DNA of 32,371 bases from an uncultured Fibrobacter sp. (GCA_900313675.1 OMSO01000021.1:1-32371); one strand, 5' to 3'. Shown: positions 15,568-24,379, numbered from the stretch's first letter. Numbers and translations are program-made. Notes: generated by a model not told the origin, from the sequence alone.

Positions 15568-16347
15568 ATGTTCAAGAAAATCGCTCTCGCTACCGCCCTG
15601 GTGGCCACAGCTTCCTTCGCTACCTGGGACAAGTTCCCGGTTCTCGAAAACCACAAGGGCCAGGCCACCATAGGTGACAGTTATGTAATGCAGGACAAGG
15701 CTTCTCAAGAAGAGCTTTATGTCGGTGCCCGTTACACGGTCATTCCGAACTTGGAATTGGGCATAAAACTCGGCTACGTCCTGTTCACCCATTGGGATGG
15801 AGACGATGCAGAGCAGGATGGCCTGGACAATCTTCCCATTATGGTCCGCTACCAGTTCATGCCCAATATGAACGCGTTCTTGGATGTAACGCTCCCCATT
15901 GGTAACGATGACGTTGTTGGCGACGATGGTGAAATCGTATTCCACTTCGGTGCTCAGTATTCACAGAAAATGGGTATGGTAAATCTGGGTACAGAACTCG
16001 GCCTTCAGCTGGAAACCGCCGGTGACGACAAGACCACTCCTCCCTGGACGCTCAACATTGGCGCCGAAGGCGACTTCGCCTTGAACCAGATGTTCACACC
16101 CTATGTAGGAATAGACCTGTACATGCTCATGGGCAAGTTCACCTATGATGGAGACAGTGAAGGCGATAGCTTCACCGGCGACCTGCTGTTCAACCCCTAC
16201 CTCGGTGTTGACATTGTTTTCAACGCAATGTTTGACTTGGACATTTCCGCAAACTTCCTTTTCGGAAACAGCGATGCAATGAAAATCAAAACCGGTATGG
16301 ATGAAACCGTGATTGGACTTGACGCCCACCTGAACATCAACTTCTAA
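15568..16347 (+). CDS. Outer-membrane beta-barrel protein, function unknown
   Basis: A 259-residue protein. A signal peptide MFKKIALATALVATASFA is followed by about ten to twelve amphipathic strands alternating with acidic loops (for example DGDDAEQDG). The last residues are LDAHLNINF, with the C-terminal Phe that marks many barrels for outer-membrane insertion. It resembles small porin-like or transporter-like barrels; no substrate can be named. AAGGAG lies 8 bases before the ATG. It has its own promoter and a strong terminator, so it is monocistronic and may be well expressed. Confidence is high for location, low for role. Confidence 0.75.
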   Translation: MFKKIALATALVATASFATWDKFPVLENHKGQATIGDSYVMQDKASQEELYVGARYTVIPNLELGIKLGYVLFTHWDGDDAEQDGLDNLPIMVRYQFMPNMNAFLDVTLPIGNDDVVGDDGEIVFHFGAQYSQKMGMVNLGTELGLQLETAGDDKTTPPWTLNIGAEGDFALNQMFTPYVGIDLYMLMGKFTYDGDSEGDSFTGDLLFNPYLGVDIVFNAMFDLDISANFLFGNSDAMKIKTGMDETVIGLDAHLNINF

Positions 16348-16372
16348 TCGAAGTCCGTTCAAGAAAAATTTG

Positions 16373-16401
16373 CCCTCGGCTAAGCCGAGGGTATTTTTTT
16401 T
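16373..16401 (+). terminator. Terminator of the outer-membrane barrel gene
   Basis: CCCTCGGC (16373-16380), loop TAA, GCCGAGGG (16384-16391), then TATTTTTTTT: a perfect 8-bp GC-rich stem followed by a long T-run, 26 bases after the stop. Confidence 0.93.
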
Positions 16402-16405
16402 CGCT

Positions 16406-16515
16406 TGTCATCCTCGACTTGGTCGAGAATCCGTTAGCTGAGGCACCAGATTCCGGCTCATGACCGTCATAATGGATTCTATCGTTCCGCCTTGCGGCTT
16501 CACTCCAGAATGACA
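16406..16515. repeat. 110-bp palindromic intergenic element reaching into coaE
   Basis: The ends are inverted: TGTCATCCT (16406-16414) against AGAATGACA (16507-16515), one mismatch. Inside are two short hairpins, CTCGAC-TTG-GTCGAG (16413-16427) and CCGC-CTT-GCGG (16487-16497). The form recalls dispersed REP/MITE-like repeats. The right end supplies the last four codons, the stop codon and adjoining bases of coaE. Confidence 0.5.
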
Positions 16516-17081
16516 GCCACTCGCCTTTCCAGTTGTTCCAAGGAGCCACCGTTCTCGATTCTTGTAACGGCAATCCCCTGCGCCTGCCAGAGGGCGGCGA
16601 TGTCGCCCTGGGTTTCAATACGCCTGCGGGCATCTTCACGGGAAAGGCCCCGGAGCACCAGCCGTTCCTGACGAACCTTCACAGGAGCGTCCACCAGCCA
16701 CACCTGGTCCAGAAACTTTACCACCTGGGGTATGCGGTGCAAGAGGGCCGCCTCCAGGAATGCAGGTCCGGAGTGCGCCGCGAAAAATTCCTGCACCGCG
16801 TCCGTCAGGTAGGGGTAAACCAGGGCCTCCAGTTTTTCACGGGCGGCATCGTCCTTGAAAATAAGGTCCGCAAAAAATTTGCGGTTCACGCCGTCGGCGG
16901 TCAGGCATTCCGGGCCAAAAGCCTCCGCCAGTTCCTTGCGCAGGGCATCGCAATCCCGGTAAAGTTCATGCACGCAGGCGTCGGCGTCCAGCACGGGGAG
17001 TCCCCGCCGACGGAGGCACTCCCCCACCGTGGACTTTCCGGAACCGATGGTTCCCGTGATACCGATGCACTTACCTTCCAT
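16500..17081 (-). CDS. coaE: Dephospho-CoA kinase
   Basis: A 193-residue P-loop kinase. The ATP site GTIGSGKST is at residues 10-18, the CoA-site DAD is in VLDADACVHELY near 31-42, and the lid region carries RLVLRGLSREDARRRI. It phosphorylates the ribose 3'-OH of dephospho-CoA, the last step of CoA synthesis. The length is normal. The gene lies 25 bases after the EamA permease stop, so the two are probably co-transcribed. The last codons and the stop lie within the end of a palindromic repeat element (16406-16515). The Shine-Dalgarno is weak. Confidence 0.93.
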   Translation of the reverse strand: MEGKCIGITGTIGSGKSTVGECLRRRGLPVLDADACVHELYRDCDALRKELAEAFGPECLTADGVNRKFFADLIFKDDAAREKLEALVYPYLTDAVQEFFAAHSGPAFLEAALLHRIPQVVKFLDQVWLVDAPVKVRQERLVLRGLSREDARRRIETQGDIAALWQAQGIAVTRIENGGSLEQLERRVAVILE

Positions 17082-17106
17082 ACGCTTTCAACCGAGCCCC
17101 GGCTAT

Positions 17107-17979
17107 CTAGCCCTTCCCGAGGGAAATCAGGCAGAGTCCTGCCACAATTCCCAGCAGCGCCAAGAATTTCAGTTTGCTCTTGCGTTCCTTAAAGATAACA
17201 ATCCCCGCCACAAAGCTGATGAACACGCTAGAACGGCGGAAAACCGTAATCACCGAAATCAGGGCGTCCTTGTCGCTTACCGCCATGAAATAACAGCGGT
17301 CCGCCACAATCAGGAGCAGGGCCACCAGGAGAAAACTCCAGCGGAACTGGAAGGGCGTGGTCTTTTTTCGGGTCGGAAACCAGGTCACCGCGCAAATCAG
17401 GAACTGCCACAGAGCCATGTAAAAGCTGAACCAGACCTGCACCGTCAGGGGGTCAAAGTCCATCCGTTGCAATATCAGTTTGTCGTAGACACCGCTGCAG
17501 GCGGCAAGGATGGTGCCGAGCACCATGGAAATGACCCAGGGGCTGCTGAAGAAATGCCCCATCTCCTTGCGGCCCGCGAGGCTCAGGCCTATGTACGAAA
17601 ACACGCACAGGCCAATGCCCGCCCACTGCAGCGGGAAAGGCCGTTCCCCCATGAAGCTCACCGCAATGCCGATGGTAAAAAGGGGAGCCAGGGCGCGGAT
17701 GGTGGCCGAAATGCTGAGGGGCATGTGGGCGATGGCGTTGTAGGTCAAGAGCCAACTGCCGCCAACGATTAAGGCCTTGCCCATCAAGAAAACATGTTCG
17801 CGGAGCGCCAGGGTTTCGGTATGCCCCGAAACCAGGATAGGCAGCATGAACAGGGCGTAAAAGGCGCTGCAAAGGAACAGCACGGGGCGCACCGCATTCC
17901 CCTGGACAGACTTTTTCTTGGCCAGGTCATAAAAACCCAGGAAAAAAGCGGAGGAAAGTGCCAGCAACAGCCATGACAT
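17107..17979 (-). CDS. EamA/DMT-family permease
   Basis: A 290-residue inner-membrane protein with ten predicted helices in two EamA repeats. It starts MSWLLLALSSAFFLGFYDLAKK, and the conserved ends GERPFPLQWAGIGLC and FKERKSKLKFLALLGIVAG close each half. Relatives export or import small metabolites such as amino acids; the substrate cannot be told. No clear Shine-Dalgarno precedes ATG 17979, and a TAGATTTTG box (17986-17994) ends 6 bases before it. It is followed by coaE and diverges from mscL. Confidence 0.82.
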   Translation of the reverse strand: MSWLLLALSSAFFLGFYDLAKKKSVQGNAVRPVLFLCSAFYALFMLPILVSGHTETLALREHVFLMGKALIVGGSWLLTYNAIAHMPLSISATIRALAPLFTIGIAVSFMGERPFPLQWAGIGLCVFSYIGLSLAGRKEMGHFFSSPWVISMVLGTILAACSGVYDKLILQRMDFDPLTVQVWFSFYMALWQFLICAVTWFPTRKKTTPFQFRWSFLLVALLLIVADRCYFMAVSDKDALISVITVFRRSSVFISFVAGIVIFKERKSKLKFLALLGIVAGLCLISLGKG

Positions 17980-18004
17980 AGGTCACAAAATCTAGAAATT
18001 CATC

Positions 18005-18034
18005 TTGCCAAAGGGCGCCACAATACTATTTTTT
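18005..18034 (+). promoter_or_regulatory. mscL promoter
   Basis: TTG (18005-18007), 19-base spacer, TATTTTTT (18027-18034), the same spacing as other promoters in the window. The leader is about 22 bases and contains AAGGA before ATG 18063. Confidence 0.5.
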
Positions 18035-18062
18035 ATCAAAACATCAACCAAAAGGAACCGTT

Positions 18063-18506
18063 ATGGGTATCAAAGGAAAAGCAACATCCCTCCTTGAAGA
18101 ATTCAAGGCTTTCGCCCTCAAGGGCAACATCGTCGACATGGCCATCGGTGTTATCATCGGCGGCGCATTCGGCAAGATTGTCACCAGCTTCGTGAACGAC
18201 ATCGTCATGCCCTGCGTGAACGCCATCGTGGCAAGCCTCGGTGCAGAAGGTGCCGGCGAAGGCCTCAAGGCCCTCACCTACACAACCGCTGCCGGAGCCC
18301 AGATTCCTTACGGAGCCTTCATCGGCAACATCGTGGACTTCTTAATTGTGGCCATCGTGGTGTTCATTGTGATGAAGAAGTTCCTGGGATTCGTGCAGAA
18401 CATGCGCAAGAAGGAAGAAGAAAAACCGGCCGAACCGCCTGCACCGCCAGAGCCCAGCGCCGAGGAGAAGCTCCTTACCGAAATCCGCGACCTGCTGAAG
18501 AAGTAG
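18063..18506 (+). CDS. mscL: Large-conductance mechanosensitive channel
   Basis: A 147-residue inner-membrane protein that opens under membrane tension to release solutes during osmotic downshock. The N-terminal amphipathic helix (KATSLLEEFKAFALKGNIVD) is followed by TM1 with AIGVIIGGAFGKIVTS, the pore-lining glycine-rich helix. A periplasmic loop and TM2 (FLIVAIVVFIVMKKF) follow. The tail is charged, with a Pro/Glu-rich segment and a final EIRDLLKK helix. The length is typical. AAGGA lies 6 bases before the ATG. It is monocistronic, with its own promoter and a terminator at 18597-18620. Confidence 0.96.
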   Translation: MGIKGKATSLLEEFKAFALKGNIVDMAIGVIIGGAFGKIVTSFVNDIVMPCVNAIVASLGAEGAGEGLKALTYTTAAGAQIPYGAFIGNIVDFLIVAIVVFIVMKKFLGFVQNMRKKEEEKPAEPPAPPEPSAEEKLLTEIRDLLKK

Positions 18507-18527
18507 TAAACAGCGGTTTAGTGATTA

Positions 18528-18596
18528 GGGGGAAATCTCCCCCTGCCTCGCACTACGTCGCTCGCCACCCCCTTTAGCGGGGAGGCCCCCGCAACG
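18528..18596. repeat. GC-rich hairpin-bearing intergenic repeat-like segment
   Basis: GGGGGA (18528-18533), loop AATC, TCCCCC (18538-18543), then an imperfect second hairpin CCCC-TTTAG-CGGGG. It stands out from the AT-rich spacer around it (18507-18737) and looks like a dispersed intergenic repeat, but only one copy is in this window. Confidence 0.35.
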
Positions 18597-18620
18597 CCCC
18601 CGATTCTCTCGGGGGTTTTT
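18597..18620 (+). terminator. Terminator after mscL
   Basis: CCCCCGA (18597-18603), loop TTCTC, TCGGGGG (18609-18615), then TTTTT. A stable GC stem with a T-run, 90 bases after the mscL stop. Confidence 0.85.
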
Positions 18621-18697
18621 ATTTGTTTTTTTTCGTTTTTTCCTTTCAGCGGGCTTCATATCACCAAAAACCTTATTTTTGGCTTATATTCCCAAAA

Positions 18698-18725
18698 TTG
18701 CCGTTTTTCTGCCAAATTTTATAAT
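18698..18725 (+). promoter_or_regulatory. Promoter of rel
   Basis: TTGCCG (18698-18703), 16-base spacer, TATAAT (18720-18725). The box ends 12 bases before ATG 18738, so the leader would be only about 5 bases and has no Shine-Dalgarno. Confidence 0.5.
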
Positions 18726-18737
18726 AAATTGTAGATA

Positions 18738-20882
18738 ATGGCAGTACAAGAGCTGACATCCAACCAGAAGCACATCGTGGACGTGCTTATCAAGAAGAAT
18801 CCCGCCCTGAACCGCGAGATCCTGGAGAATGCCATTGTCTTTATTGCAGAGGCCCACAGCGGCCAGTACCGCAAGAGCGGCATGCCCTATACCGAGCACC
18901 CCTACGAGGTGGCCAAGATCCTTGCGGACCTGAAACAGGACCAGGCCACGGTGCTTGCCGGGCTACTCCACGACGTGGTAGAGGACACGCCCCACACCCT
19001 AAGCGAGATTTCTGAAAAATTCGGCGACGATACCGCCTTCATGGTGGACGCCGTCACAAAGATTACCGCCGCCCAGCAAGAGAGCAAGACCGCCCGCAAG
19101 GCGGAAACCTACCGCAAGCTCATTACCGCCATGGCGAAAGACCCCCGGGTCATCATGATCAAGATTGCAGACCGCATCCACAACATGCGGACCATGCAGT
19201 ACATGAAGCCCGAAAAACGCAAGGCCATTGCCCAAGAGACCCTGGACATCTACGTACCCCTCACCCACCGGTTCGGTCTGTACAAGCTGAAAACCGAACT
19301 GGAAGACCTGAGCTTCAAGTACGTGAACCCGGTAGAGTACCAGAAGCTGGTGGATGCCCTTATCGAGAACAAGGAAGCCCGGGAAAAATACATCCAATCC
19401 GTCATCGGGCCCTTGCAGATCAAGCTCGCCCTAGAAGATTTCGACTGCACCATCCAGGGCCGCACCAAGAACATTTACAGCATCTACAACAAGATGATTG
19501 CACGGGGTTGCGAATTCGAAGACATCTTCGATATCTTCGCCATCCGCATTATCGTGGATACCATTCCCGAATGCTACCTGGCCCTGGGCTATGTCCACAA
19601 CCTGTGGCCGCCCCTCCAGAGCCGCTTCAAGGACTACATCGCCACCCCGAAGCCGAACCTTTACCAGAGTATCCATACCACGGTCATCGGGCCCGAAAAC
19701 AAGATGGTAGAAGTCCAGATCCGCACCAAGGACATGGACCTGACGGCAGAGAAGGGCTTTGCCGCCCACTGGGCCTACAAGCTGGAAACCCAGCACGAAG
19801 GCGAAGAACTGGCCTGGCTAGACCACATGGTCAAGCTCCAGTCCGAAATTTCGGACAGTCGCGAATACCTGGACTTTTTGAAGGTGGACCTGAAACCCGA
19901 GGGAATCGTGGTGTTCACCCCCAAGGGAAATTCCATCGAACTGCCCGACGGGGCTATCGTGCTGGACTTTGCCTTTGCCGTCCATACGGAGCTCGGCCTC
20001 CACTGCATAGGGGCCCGCATCAACGACGAAGTGGTAAGCCTGGACAAGCCCGTGCCACACGGGGCCACCATCCAGGTGCTGAAAAGCCCCACCCAGGAGC
20101 CCAGCCCGGAATGGCTGGAAATGGTGACCACCACCAAGGCCAAGCAGGAACTGCGCAAGTGGATGAAAACCAGCATGCAGCAACAGGCCAGAGACCTGGG
20201 CCGTGAAATCTGGACCCGTGAACTACGGGTCTCCAAGATGGAAAAGGACCAGTATCCTTCGGACGAAAGTACAGCAAAGCATTTCGGCACGCCGAACATC
20301 GAGACCTTCTACGAACGGCTGGGCCAGGGAGAACTCCCCCTGCAGGACATCCACCGTTTCTTGAACGGCGGCGAGAACATTTCCAAGGAAGCATCGGCCC
20401 TCCGGTTTTTCCCCACCTTCAACAAGGACAAGAAGAGCCCCGTCCAAGACGACATGCCCCTGGAAATCGGCCAGGAGACCAACCTGGTGGTGCATTTCGC
20501 CAGCTGCTGCGGGCCCGTGCCCGGCGACAAGATTGTGGGAATCATGCGGCCACAGGTAGGTATCGAGGTGCACTCCCTCAAATGCCCCTGTCTCAAGGAT
20601 TTCCCCGTAGAACAGCAGATTCCGGTACAGTGGAGCCCGGACCTTTCGGAGCCCTTCACCACCCACCTGATCGTGGAGACGGACAACCGCAAGAACATTA
20701 CCTTCGACGTGCTGAAGGTCATCAAGGACGAAAACCTGTTCCTGGACCAGATGAGCGTCGTAAGCAAGCAGTCCTCCGGCAGGATCCGTATGGAATTCAA
20801 GGCCTTCCGCAAGGAGCAGGTGGATTCCGTCACCTACAAGATCCAGCAGATTAGCGGCGTGCGGGAGGTTAAAAAATCATGA
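18738..20882 (+). CDS. Bifunctional (p)ppGpp synthetase/hydrolase (Rel/SpoT)
   Basis: A 714-residue long RSH protein. The HD hydrolase domain has His54, HD at 78-79 (LLHDVVEDT) and Asp144 in KIADRIHNMRT, all intact. The synthetase domain (about 240-350) has RFKD at 296-299, the charge motif of bifunctional Rel/SpoT rather than the EFDD of synthesis-only RelA, plus EVQIRT at 325-330. TGS (about 390-450), a zinc-finger-like region with HFASCCGPVPGD, and a C-terminal ACT domain follow. It makes and removes the stringent-response alarmone. No Shine-Dalgarno is seen; the -10 box is very close to the ATG. The 3' end overlaps the next gene by 4 bases. Confidence 0.95.
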   Translation: MAVQELTSNQKHIVDVLIKKNPALNREILENAIVFIAEAHSGQYRKSGMPYTEHPYEVAKILADLKQDQATVLAGLLHDVVEDTPHTLSEISEKFGDDTAFMVDAVTKITAAQQESKTARKAETYRKLITAMAKDPRVIMIKIADRIHNMRTMQYMKPEKRKAIAQETLDIYVPLTHRFGLYKLKTELEDLSFKYVNPVEYQKLVDALIENKEAREKYIQSVIGPLQIKLALEDFDCTIQGRTKNIYSIYNKMIARGCEFEDIFDIFAIRIIVDTIPECYLALGYVHNLWPPLQSRFKDYIATPKPNLYQSIHTTVIGPENKMVEVQIRTKDMDLTAEKGFAAHWAYKLETQHEGEELAWLDHMVKLQSEISDSREYLDFLKVDLKPEGIVVFTPKGNSIELPDGAIVLDFAFAVHTELGLHCIGARINDEVVSLDKPVPHGATIQVLKSPTQEPSPEWLEMVTTTKAKQELRKWMKTSMQQQARDLGREIWTRELRVSKMEKDQYPSDESTAKHFGTPNIETFYERLGQGELPLQDIHRFLNGGENISKEASALRFFPTFNKDKKSPVQDDMPLEIGQETNLVVHFASCCGPVPGDKIVGIMRPQVGIEVHSLKCPCLKDFPVEQQIPVQWSPDLSEPFTTHLIVETDNRKNITFDVLKVIKDENLFLDQMSVVSKQSSGRIRMEFKAFRKEQVDSVTYKIQQISGVREVKKS

Positions 20883-21466
20883 TGACGCCCCTGCACCATA
20901 GCGACTACACCCTGAAGAACAGGGCCTTCAACTGCCGCATGCGGAACCGCTACTACGAAGAGGTCTATTACGCCTTCAGGGCGCTGTTGCCCAACGACTA
21001 TAACGGCACCACCGGCGGCAAGTTCGACGAAGAATGGTTCGCCCACCTGCAGCAAGAAATCAAGCACTACGAACGCCTGATTACCACCTGCCTGGAATAC
21101 GCCCAGGCCGCCATCTTTTACGGCAAGGCCGAAGAGGCCACGCTATATTCCAAGGACAAGCGCTGGGGCATCCTGCAAGAAGAAATCTTCCTGGTGCACT
21201 TTCTGCGGGAACTGCTTTCTACCACCCACTATATCATCGCTCGAATCGACACCGACAAGATGCTCCACGACTGGGGCATAAACATGCAGGGCATGAAAGC
21301 GCAACCGGTGGACAAGGGATTCGTCAGTTCTATCCAGGAAAAGCTTTCGGCCATGTCCCTTGCCACCATCAAGGAATTCCGGGAGCTGGTAAAGCATATC
21401 GTTGAACGGTTCCAGATAGGCAACACCCTTTTTGGAACGATACAGGAGTTACAGAACTTCTACTAA
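20879..21466 (+). CDS. Conserved-looking protein of unknown function, coupled to rel
   Basis: A 195-residue protein that I do not recognise. It is rich in Tyr, aromatic and charged residues and looks mostly helical (for example HLQQEIKHYERLITTCLEYA and FLVHFLRELLSTTHYIIARI). There is no signal peptide, membrane helix or Cys motif. The ATG is inside the last codons of rel (ATGA overlap); a second ATG is three bases on at 20882. The coupling suggests that it is made together with Rel. Codon and base use match its neighbours, so it is likely a real gene. The following 146-base spacer carries heptamer repeats. Confidence 0.7.
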   Translation: MMTPLHHSDYTLKNRAFNCRMRNRYYEEVYYAFRALLPNDYNGTTGGKFDEEWFAHLQQEIKHYERLITTCLEYAQAAIFYGKAEEATLYSKDKRWGILQEEIFLVHFLRELLSTTHYIIARIDTDKMLHDWGINMQGMKAQPVDKGFVSSIQEKLSAMSLATIKEFRELVKHIVERFQIGNTLFGTIQELQNFY

Positions 21467-21470
21467 GAGG

Positions 21471-21491
21471 TATGAGGTATGAGGCATGAGG
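21471..21491 (+). repeat. Heptamer array TATGAGG x3
   Basis: TATGAGG, TATGAGG, CATGAGG in tandem, starting four bases after the stop of the gene before the nuo operon. The same heptamer stands just after the nuoM stop at 30338-30344. Confidence 0.75.
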
Positions 21492-21571
21492 TCGCTCGTA
21501 AACTCGCTTTGAGGTTTTCGGTCCAAGAGATTTGTCTGAAGTCTCTTATTTCAAAGACTCTCTACTCCTAC

Positions 21572-21606
21572 CTTGAACCCCACACCTCGAACCTCGAACC
21601 CCGAAC
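21572..21606 (+). repeat. Heptamer array CTCGAAC x5 before nuoA
   Basis: Five tandem 7-base units: CTTGAAC, CCCACAC, CTCGAAC, CTCGAAC, CCCGAAC. They end 6 bases before the nuoA ATG. The phase AACCTCG resembles AACTCCG/AATTCCG in the array before nuoN. No Shine-Dalgarno is present, so the array occupies the translation start region. Between the two arrays, 21492-21571, I see nothing definite. Confidence 0.75.
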
Positions 21607-21612
21607 CTAAAA

Positions 21613-21993
21613 ATGTCCGAATACATCATATTATCATTTTTCCTCTTCTTGGGTGCCTTCATCGCGGCGGCGGCTACCGTCACCGGGCTTTTGCTGGGCT
21701 ACCGTACCAAGAACACCAAGAACAAGATGGCCCCCTACGAATGCGGCATGCAGACCATCGGAAACGCCCGCATCCAGTTCAAGGTGGGTTACTACCTGTT
21801 CGCACTTTTGTTCCTGGTTTTCGACATCGAAGCTTTGTTCCTGTATCCCGTGCTCATGAACTTCAAGGAAATCATGGCCGGGAACACGCCCCTCGCCCCT
21901 GCGGTCGTTATCATTGACCTTGTGATATTTATGGCCATTCTCGTTTCCGGCCTCGCCTACGCCTGGAAAAAAGGAATCCTGAAATGGGAATAA
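21613..21993 (+). CDS. nuoA: NADH-quinone oxidoreductase subunit A
   Basis: A 126-residue membrane subunit with three helices. The family signature [20 protein letters not shown] lies in the loop after helix 1, and [10 protein letters not shown] in helix 2; these carry the conserved Cys and acidic residues near the quinone site. It begins the nuo operon. The start at 21613 follows a heptamer repeat array and has no Shine-Dalgarno. Its 3' end overlaps nuoBC by 10 bases. Length is normal. Confidence 0.95.
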   Translation: MSEYIILSFFLFLGAFIAAAATVTGLLLGYRTKNTKNKMAPYECGMQTIGNARIQFKVGYYLFALLFLVFDIEALFLYPVLMNFKEIMAGNTPLAPAVVIIDLVIFMAILVSGLAYAWKKGILKWE

Positions 21994-23243
21994 TTAATTA
22001 CGCTCCAAAAATCCTGGACCCTATTCCGGGCGGTAAGTACGTGGTAAACGCCATCGACTACGTGGTGAACTGGGCCCGGGCAAACTCCATTTGGCCTCTG
22101 ACCTACGGCACCAGCTGCTGCGCCATCGAGATGATGAGCAGTTCCATGGCCCGCTACGACATCGCCCGATTCGGAAGTGAAGTATTCCGCAGTTCACCTA
22201 GGCAGGCAGACCTGTTTATTTTGGCGGGAACCATCACCCGCCGCATGGCGCCTGCCATCCAGATGCTGTGGGAGCAGATTCCTGGCCCCAAGTACGCCAT
22301 CGCCATGGGCGCCTGCACCATCAGCGGCGGCCCCTTCATCTACGACAACTATTCCGTAGTCCGCGGTGCCCAGAACCTGATTCCCGTAGACGTGTTCGTC
22401 CCCGGATGTCCGCCCAGACCAGAAGCCCTTTTCCACGGGCTTTTGACCCTTCGTGAAAAAATCCTGAAGGAGACCTGCCGTAACCCCTGGCAGGTCGGCG
22501 AACCCAAGGACGTGTCCACCATGGACCGCTACCGCGAAGCCGCCAAGACCTGGGCCGCCCTGGAAGAGATGAAAGACGAAGAAATGGCAGAAGCCAGGGC
22601 CAAGTTCAAGGAAGAAAATCCCGACTACAAGTCCAGTTTCAAGCCCATCCGCATCAAGAAAGAGGACTTTCCCGAAGTGGAACGTGTCCCCTTCAAGCGC
22701 ATGGGGCTTACCCAGTCCGACATCTACGCAAAGCTGAAGGAAAAATTCCCGGCGGTAACGGTGCATACCCACAGCGAAGACCCTGTGGAAGACGTGGTGG
22801 CCGCCATGCCGGCGGACCGACCGCTAGAAGTGATGGTCACTCCCGAAGACTACCTGCCCATGGTGGAATTCATCAAGAACGATGCCAGCCTCAAGATGGA
22901 CTACCTCATCGACATCGTAGGTATCGACTACGACGACCATTTTGACGTAGTCTCCCAGTTCCGCAGCATGGAACACGGACACAAGCTGTTCCTCTGCCTG
23001 CAACTGAAAAAGGACTTTTCCATTCCCGAAGAGCAGCGGGCCACGGCGCTCCTTGCCCACGCCCCCAGCATCAGCCACCTGTATCCGGCGGCGGAATTCA
23101 AGGAACGTGAAGTTTACGACATGTTCGGCATCGACTTCGTGGGCCACCCCGACCAGCGCCGAATCTTCTTGGACGACGACTTCGTAGGCTACCCCCTGCG
23201 CAAGGACTTTACCCACCCGGAAATGATCAGGAGGCCCGTATGA
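21984..23243 (+). CDS. nuoBC: Fused NADH-quinone oxidoreductase subunits B and C
   Basis: A 419-residue fusion. Residues 1-165 are NuoB, with the N2 4Fe-4S ligands Cys45, Cys46 ([12 protein letters not shown]), Cys111 (GACTISGG) and Cys142 (VPGCPPRPE). Residues 245-419 are NuoC, with [20 protein letters not shown] and GYPLRKDF. A highly charged 80-residue linker joins them. B passes electrons to quinone at the base of the peripheral arm and C is its structural partner. The reading frame is continuous, with no stop or restart between them. C-D fusion is the common variant; B-C fusion is unusual. AAGGAA upstream supports the ATG. Confidence 0.95.
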   Translation: MGIINYAPKILDPIPGGKYVVNAIDYVVNWARANSIWPLTYGTSCCAIEMMSSSMARYDIARFGSEVFRSSPRQADLFILAGTITRRMAPAIQMLWEQIPGPKYAIAMGACTISGGPFIYDNYSVVRGAQNLIPVDVFVPGCPPRPEALFHGLLTLREKILKETCRNPWQVGEPKDVSTMDRYREAAKTWAALEEMKDEEMAEARAKFKEENPDYKSSFKPIRIKKEDFPEVERVPFKRMGLTQSDIYAKLKEKFPAVTVHTHSEDPVEDVVAAMPADRPLEVMVTPEDYLPMVEFIKNDASLKMDYLIDIVGIDYDDHFDVVSQFRSMEHGHKLFLCLQLKKDFSIPEEQRATALLAHAPSISHLYPAAEFKEREVYDMFGIDFVGHPDQRRIFLDDDFVGYPLRKDFTHPEMIRRPV

Positions 23244-24379
23244 CAGGAATGCTTCCTCCGGGATTCCGCATCCAGCGTGAAACCAACACCGAAGAATTTT
23301 TCATCAACATGGGTCCCCAGCACCCCAGTACCCACGGGGCCCTGCGCCTCGCCCTCCGCATGGACGGCGAGACCATCGTAGAGCTGGTTCCCCATTTCGG
23401 CTATATCCATCGCGGCATGGAAAAGCAGGCCGAATCCATGAGTTACCTGCAATACATCGCCCTTTCCGACCGTCAGGACTACCTTACCGCCATCCAGAAC
23501 AACCTGGGAGTGGTCATCGCCCTCGAGAAGGGCATGAACATCGGCGTTCCCGAGAAGGCGGAATATATCCGCGTGATGCTGCAGGAATTGGGCCGTATCG
23601 CGAGCCACCTGGTGTTCTTCGCCTGCTTTGGCGGTGACCTGGGCGGACAGACCTGCCTGCTGTACGGTTTCAAGGAACGCGAGATGATCCACGACATCCT
23701 GGAAGAGGTGACGGGCTCCAGACTCACCACCAACTTCTTCAGACCGGGCGGAAGTCGTTACGACGTGCCCGACACGTTTATCCCGCGGGTCAAGGCTTTC
23801 CTCGACCACATGGACGACACCATGAAGGACTACGAGCGGTTCCTTTCCAAGAACATCATTGTTCTGGAACGCAGCAAGGGCATAGGCATCCTCTCCAAGG
23901 AAGACGCCATCGCCTACGGATGCTCCGGTCCTGTACTCCGGGCCAGCGGCGTGAACTTTGACGTGCGCCGGGCGAACCCCTACAGCATCTACGACTCCTT
24001 CGATTTCGAAGTTCCCGTGACCTACAACGGCGACTGCTACGACCGCTACACGGTGCGTATCGCCGAAATCCACGAGTCCATGAAAATCCTCCGGCAGTGC
24101 ATTGATCGGTTCCCCACCGAAGGGCCTTGGCGCGCCAAGGAAAAGCCGGTGCGTTTGCCGGTGGGCCGCTACTACAGCGAAATCGAGACCGCCAAGGGGC
24201 TCTATGCCACCTACGTAGTAGCCGCCACTACCGGCGAGAAGCCCTACCGCATACACACACGCGGTCCAAGTTTCCCCCACATCGCGGCCCTCAACAAGAT
24301 GGTCCAGGGCCACAAGATTTCGGACTTGGTGACCATCCTAGCCACCTTGGACCCCGTGATTCCCGAAATTGACAGGTAG
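23240..24379 (+). CDS. nuoD: NADH-quinone oxidoreductase subunit D (49 kDa)
   Basis: A 379-residue peripheral-arm subunit. The quinone-site loop GPQHPSTHG is at residues 25-33, followed by [11 protein letters not shown] and [13 protein letters not shown]; the end has the conserved PEIDR. It lines the quinone pocket with NuoB. AGGAGG five bases before the ATG and a 4-base overlap with nuoBC show tight coupling. The length is normal. Confidence 0.96.
   Translation: MTGMLPPGFRIQRETNTEEFFINMGPQHPSTHGALRLALRMDGETIVELVPHFGYIHRGMEKQAESMSYLQYIALSDRQDYLTAIQNNLGVVIALEKGMNIGVPEKAEYIRVMLQELGRIASHLVFFACFGGDLGGQTCLLYGFKEREMIHDILEEVTGSRLTTNFFRPGGSRYDVPDTFIPRVKAFLDHMDDTMKDYERFLSKNIIVLERSKGIGILSKEDAIAYGCSGPVLRASGVNFDVRRANPYSIYDSFDFEVPVTYNGDCYDRYTVRIAEIHESMKILRQCIDRFPTEGPWRAKEKPVRLPVGRYYSEIETAKGLYATYVVAATTGEKPYRIHTRGPSFPHIAALNKMVQGHKISDLVTILATLDPVIPEIDR

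Noticed and set aside
21492..21571. Promoter for the nuo operon between the two heptamer arrays
   Set aside because: A GAGATTTG box resembles TAnnTTTG, but no TTG lies at the right distance and the start differs from the consensus. The operon promoter could not be placed.
23189..24313. A 374-codon minus-strand open frame over nuoD
   Set aside because: Exactly antisense to nuoD, which is unmistakable; no motif in the translation. The same applies to the long frames at 26821-27831 (minus) and 27981-29189 (plus) over nuoL and nuoM.
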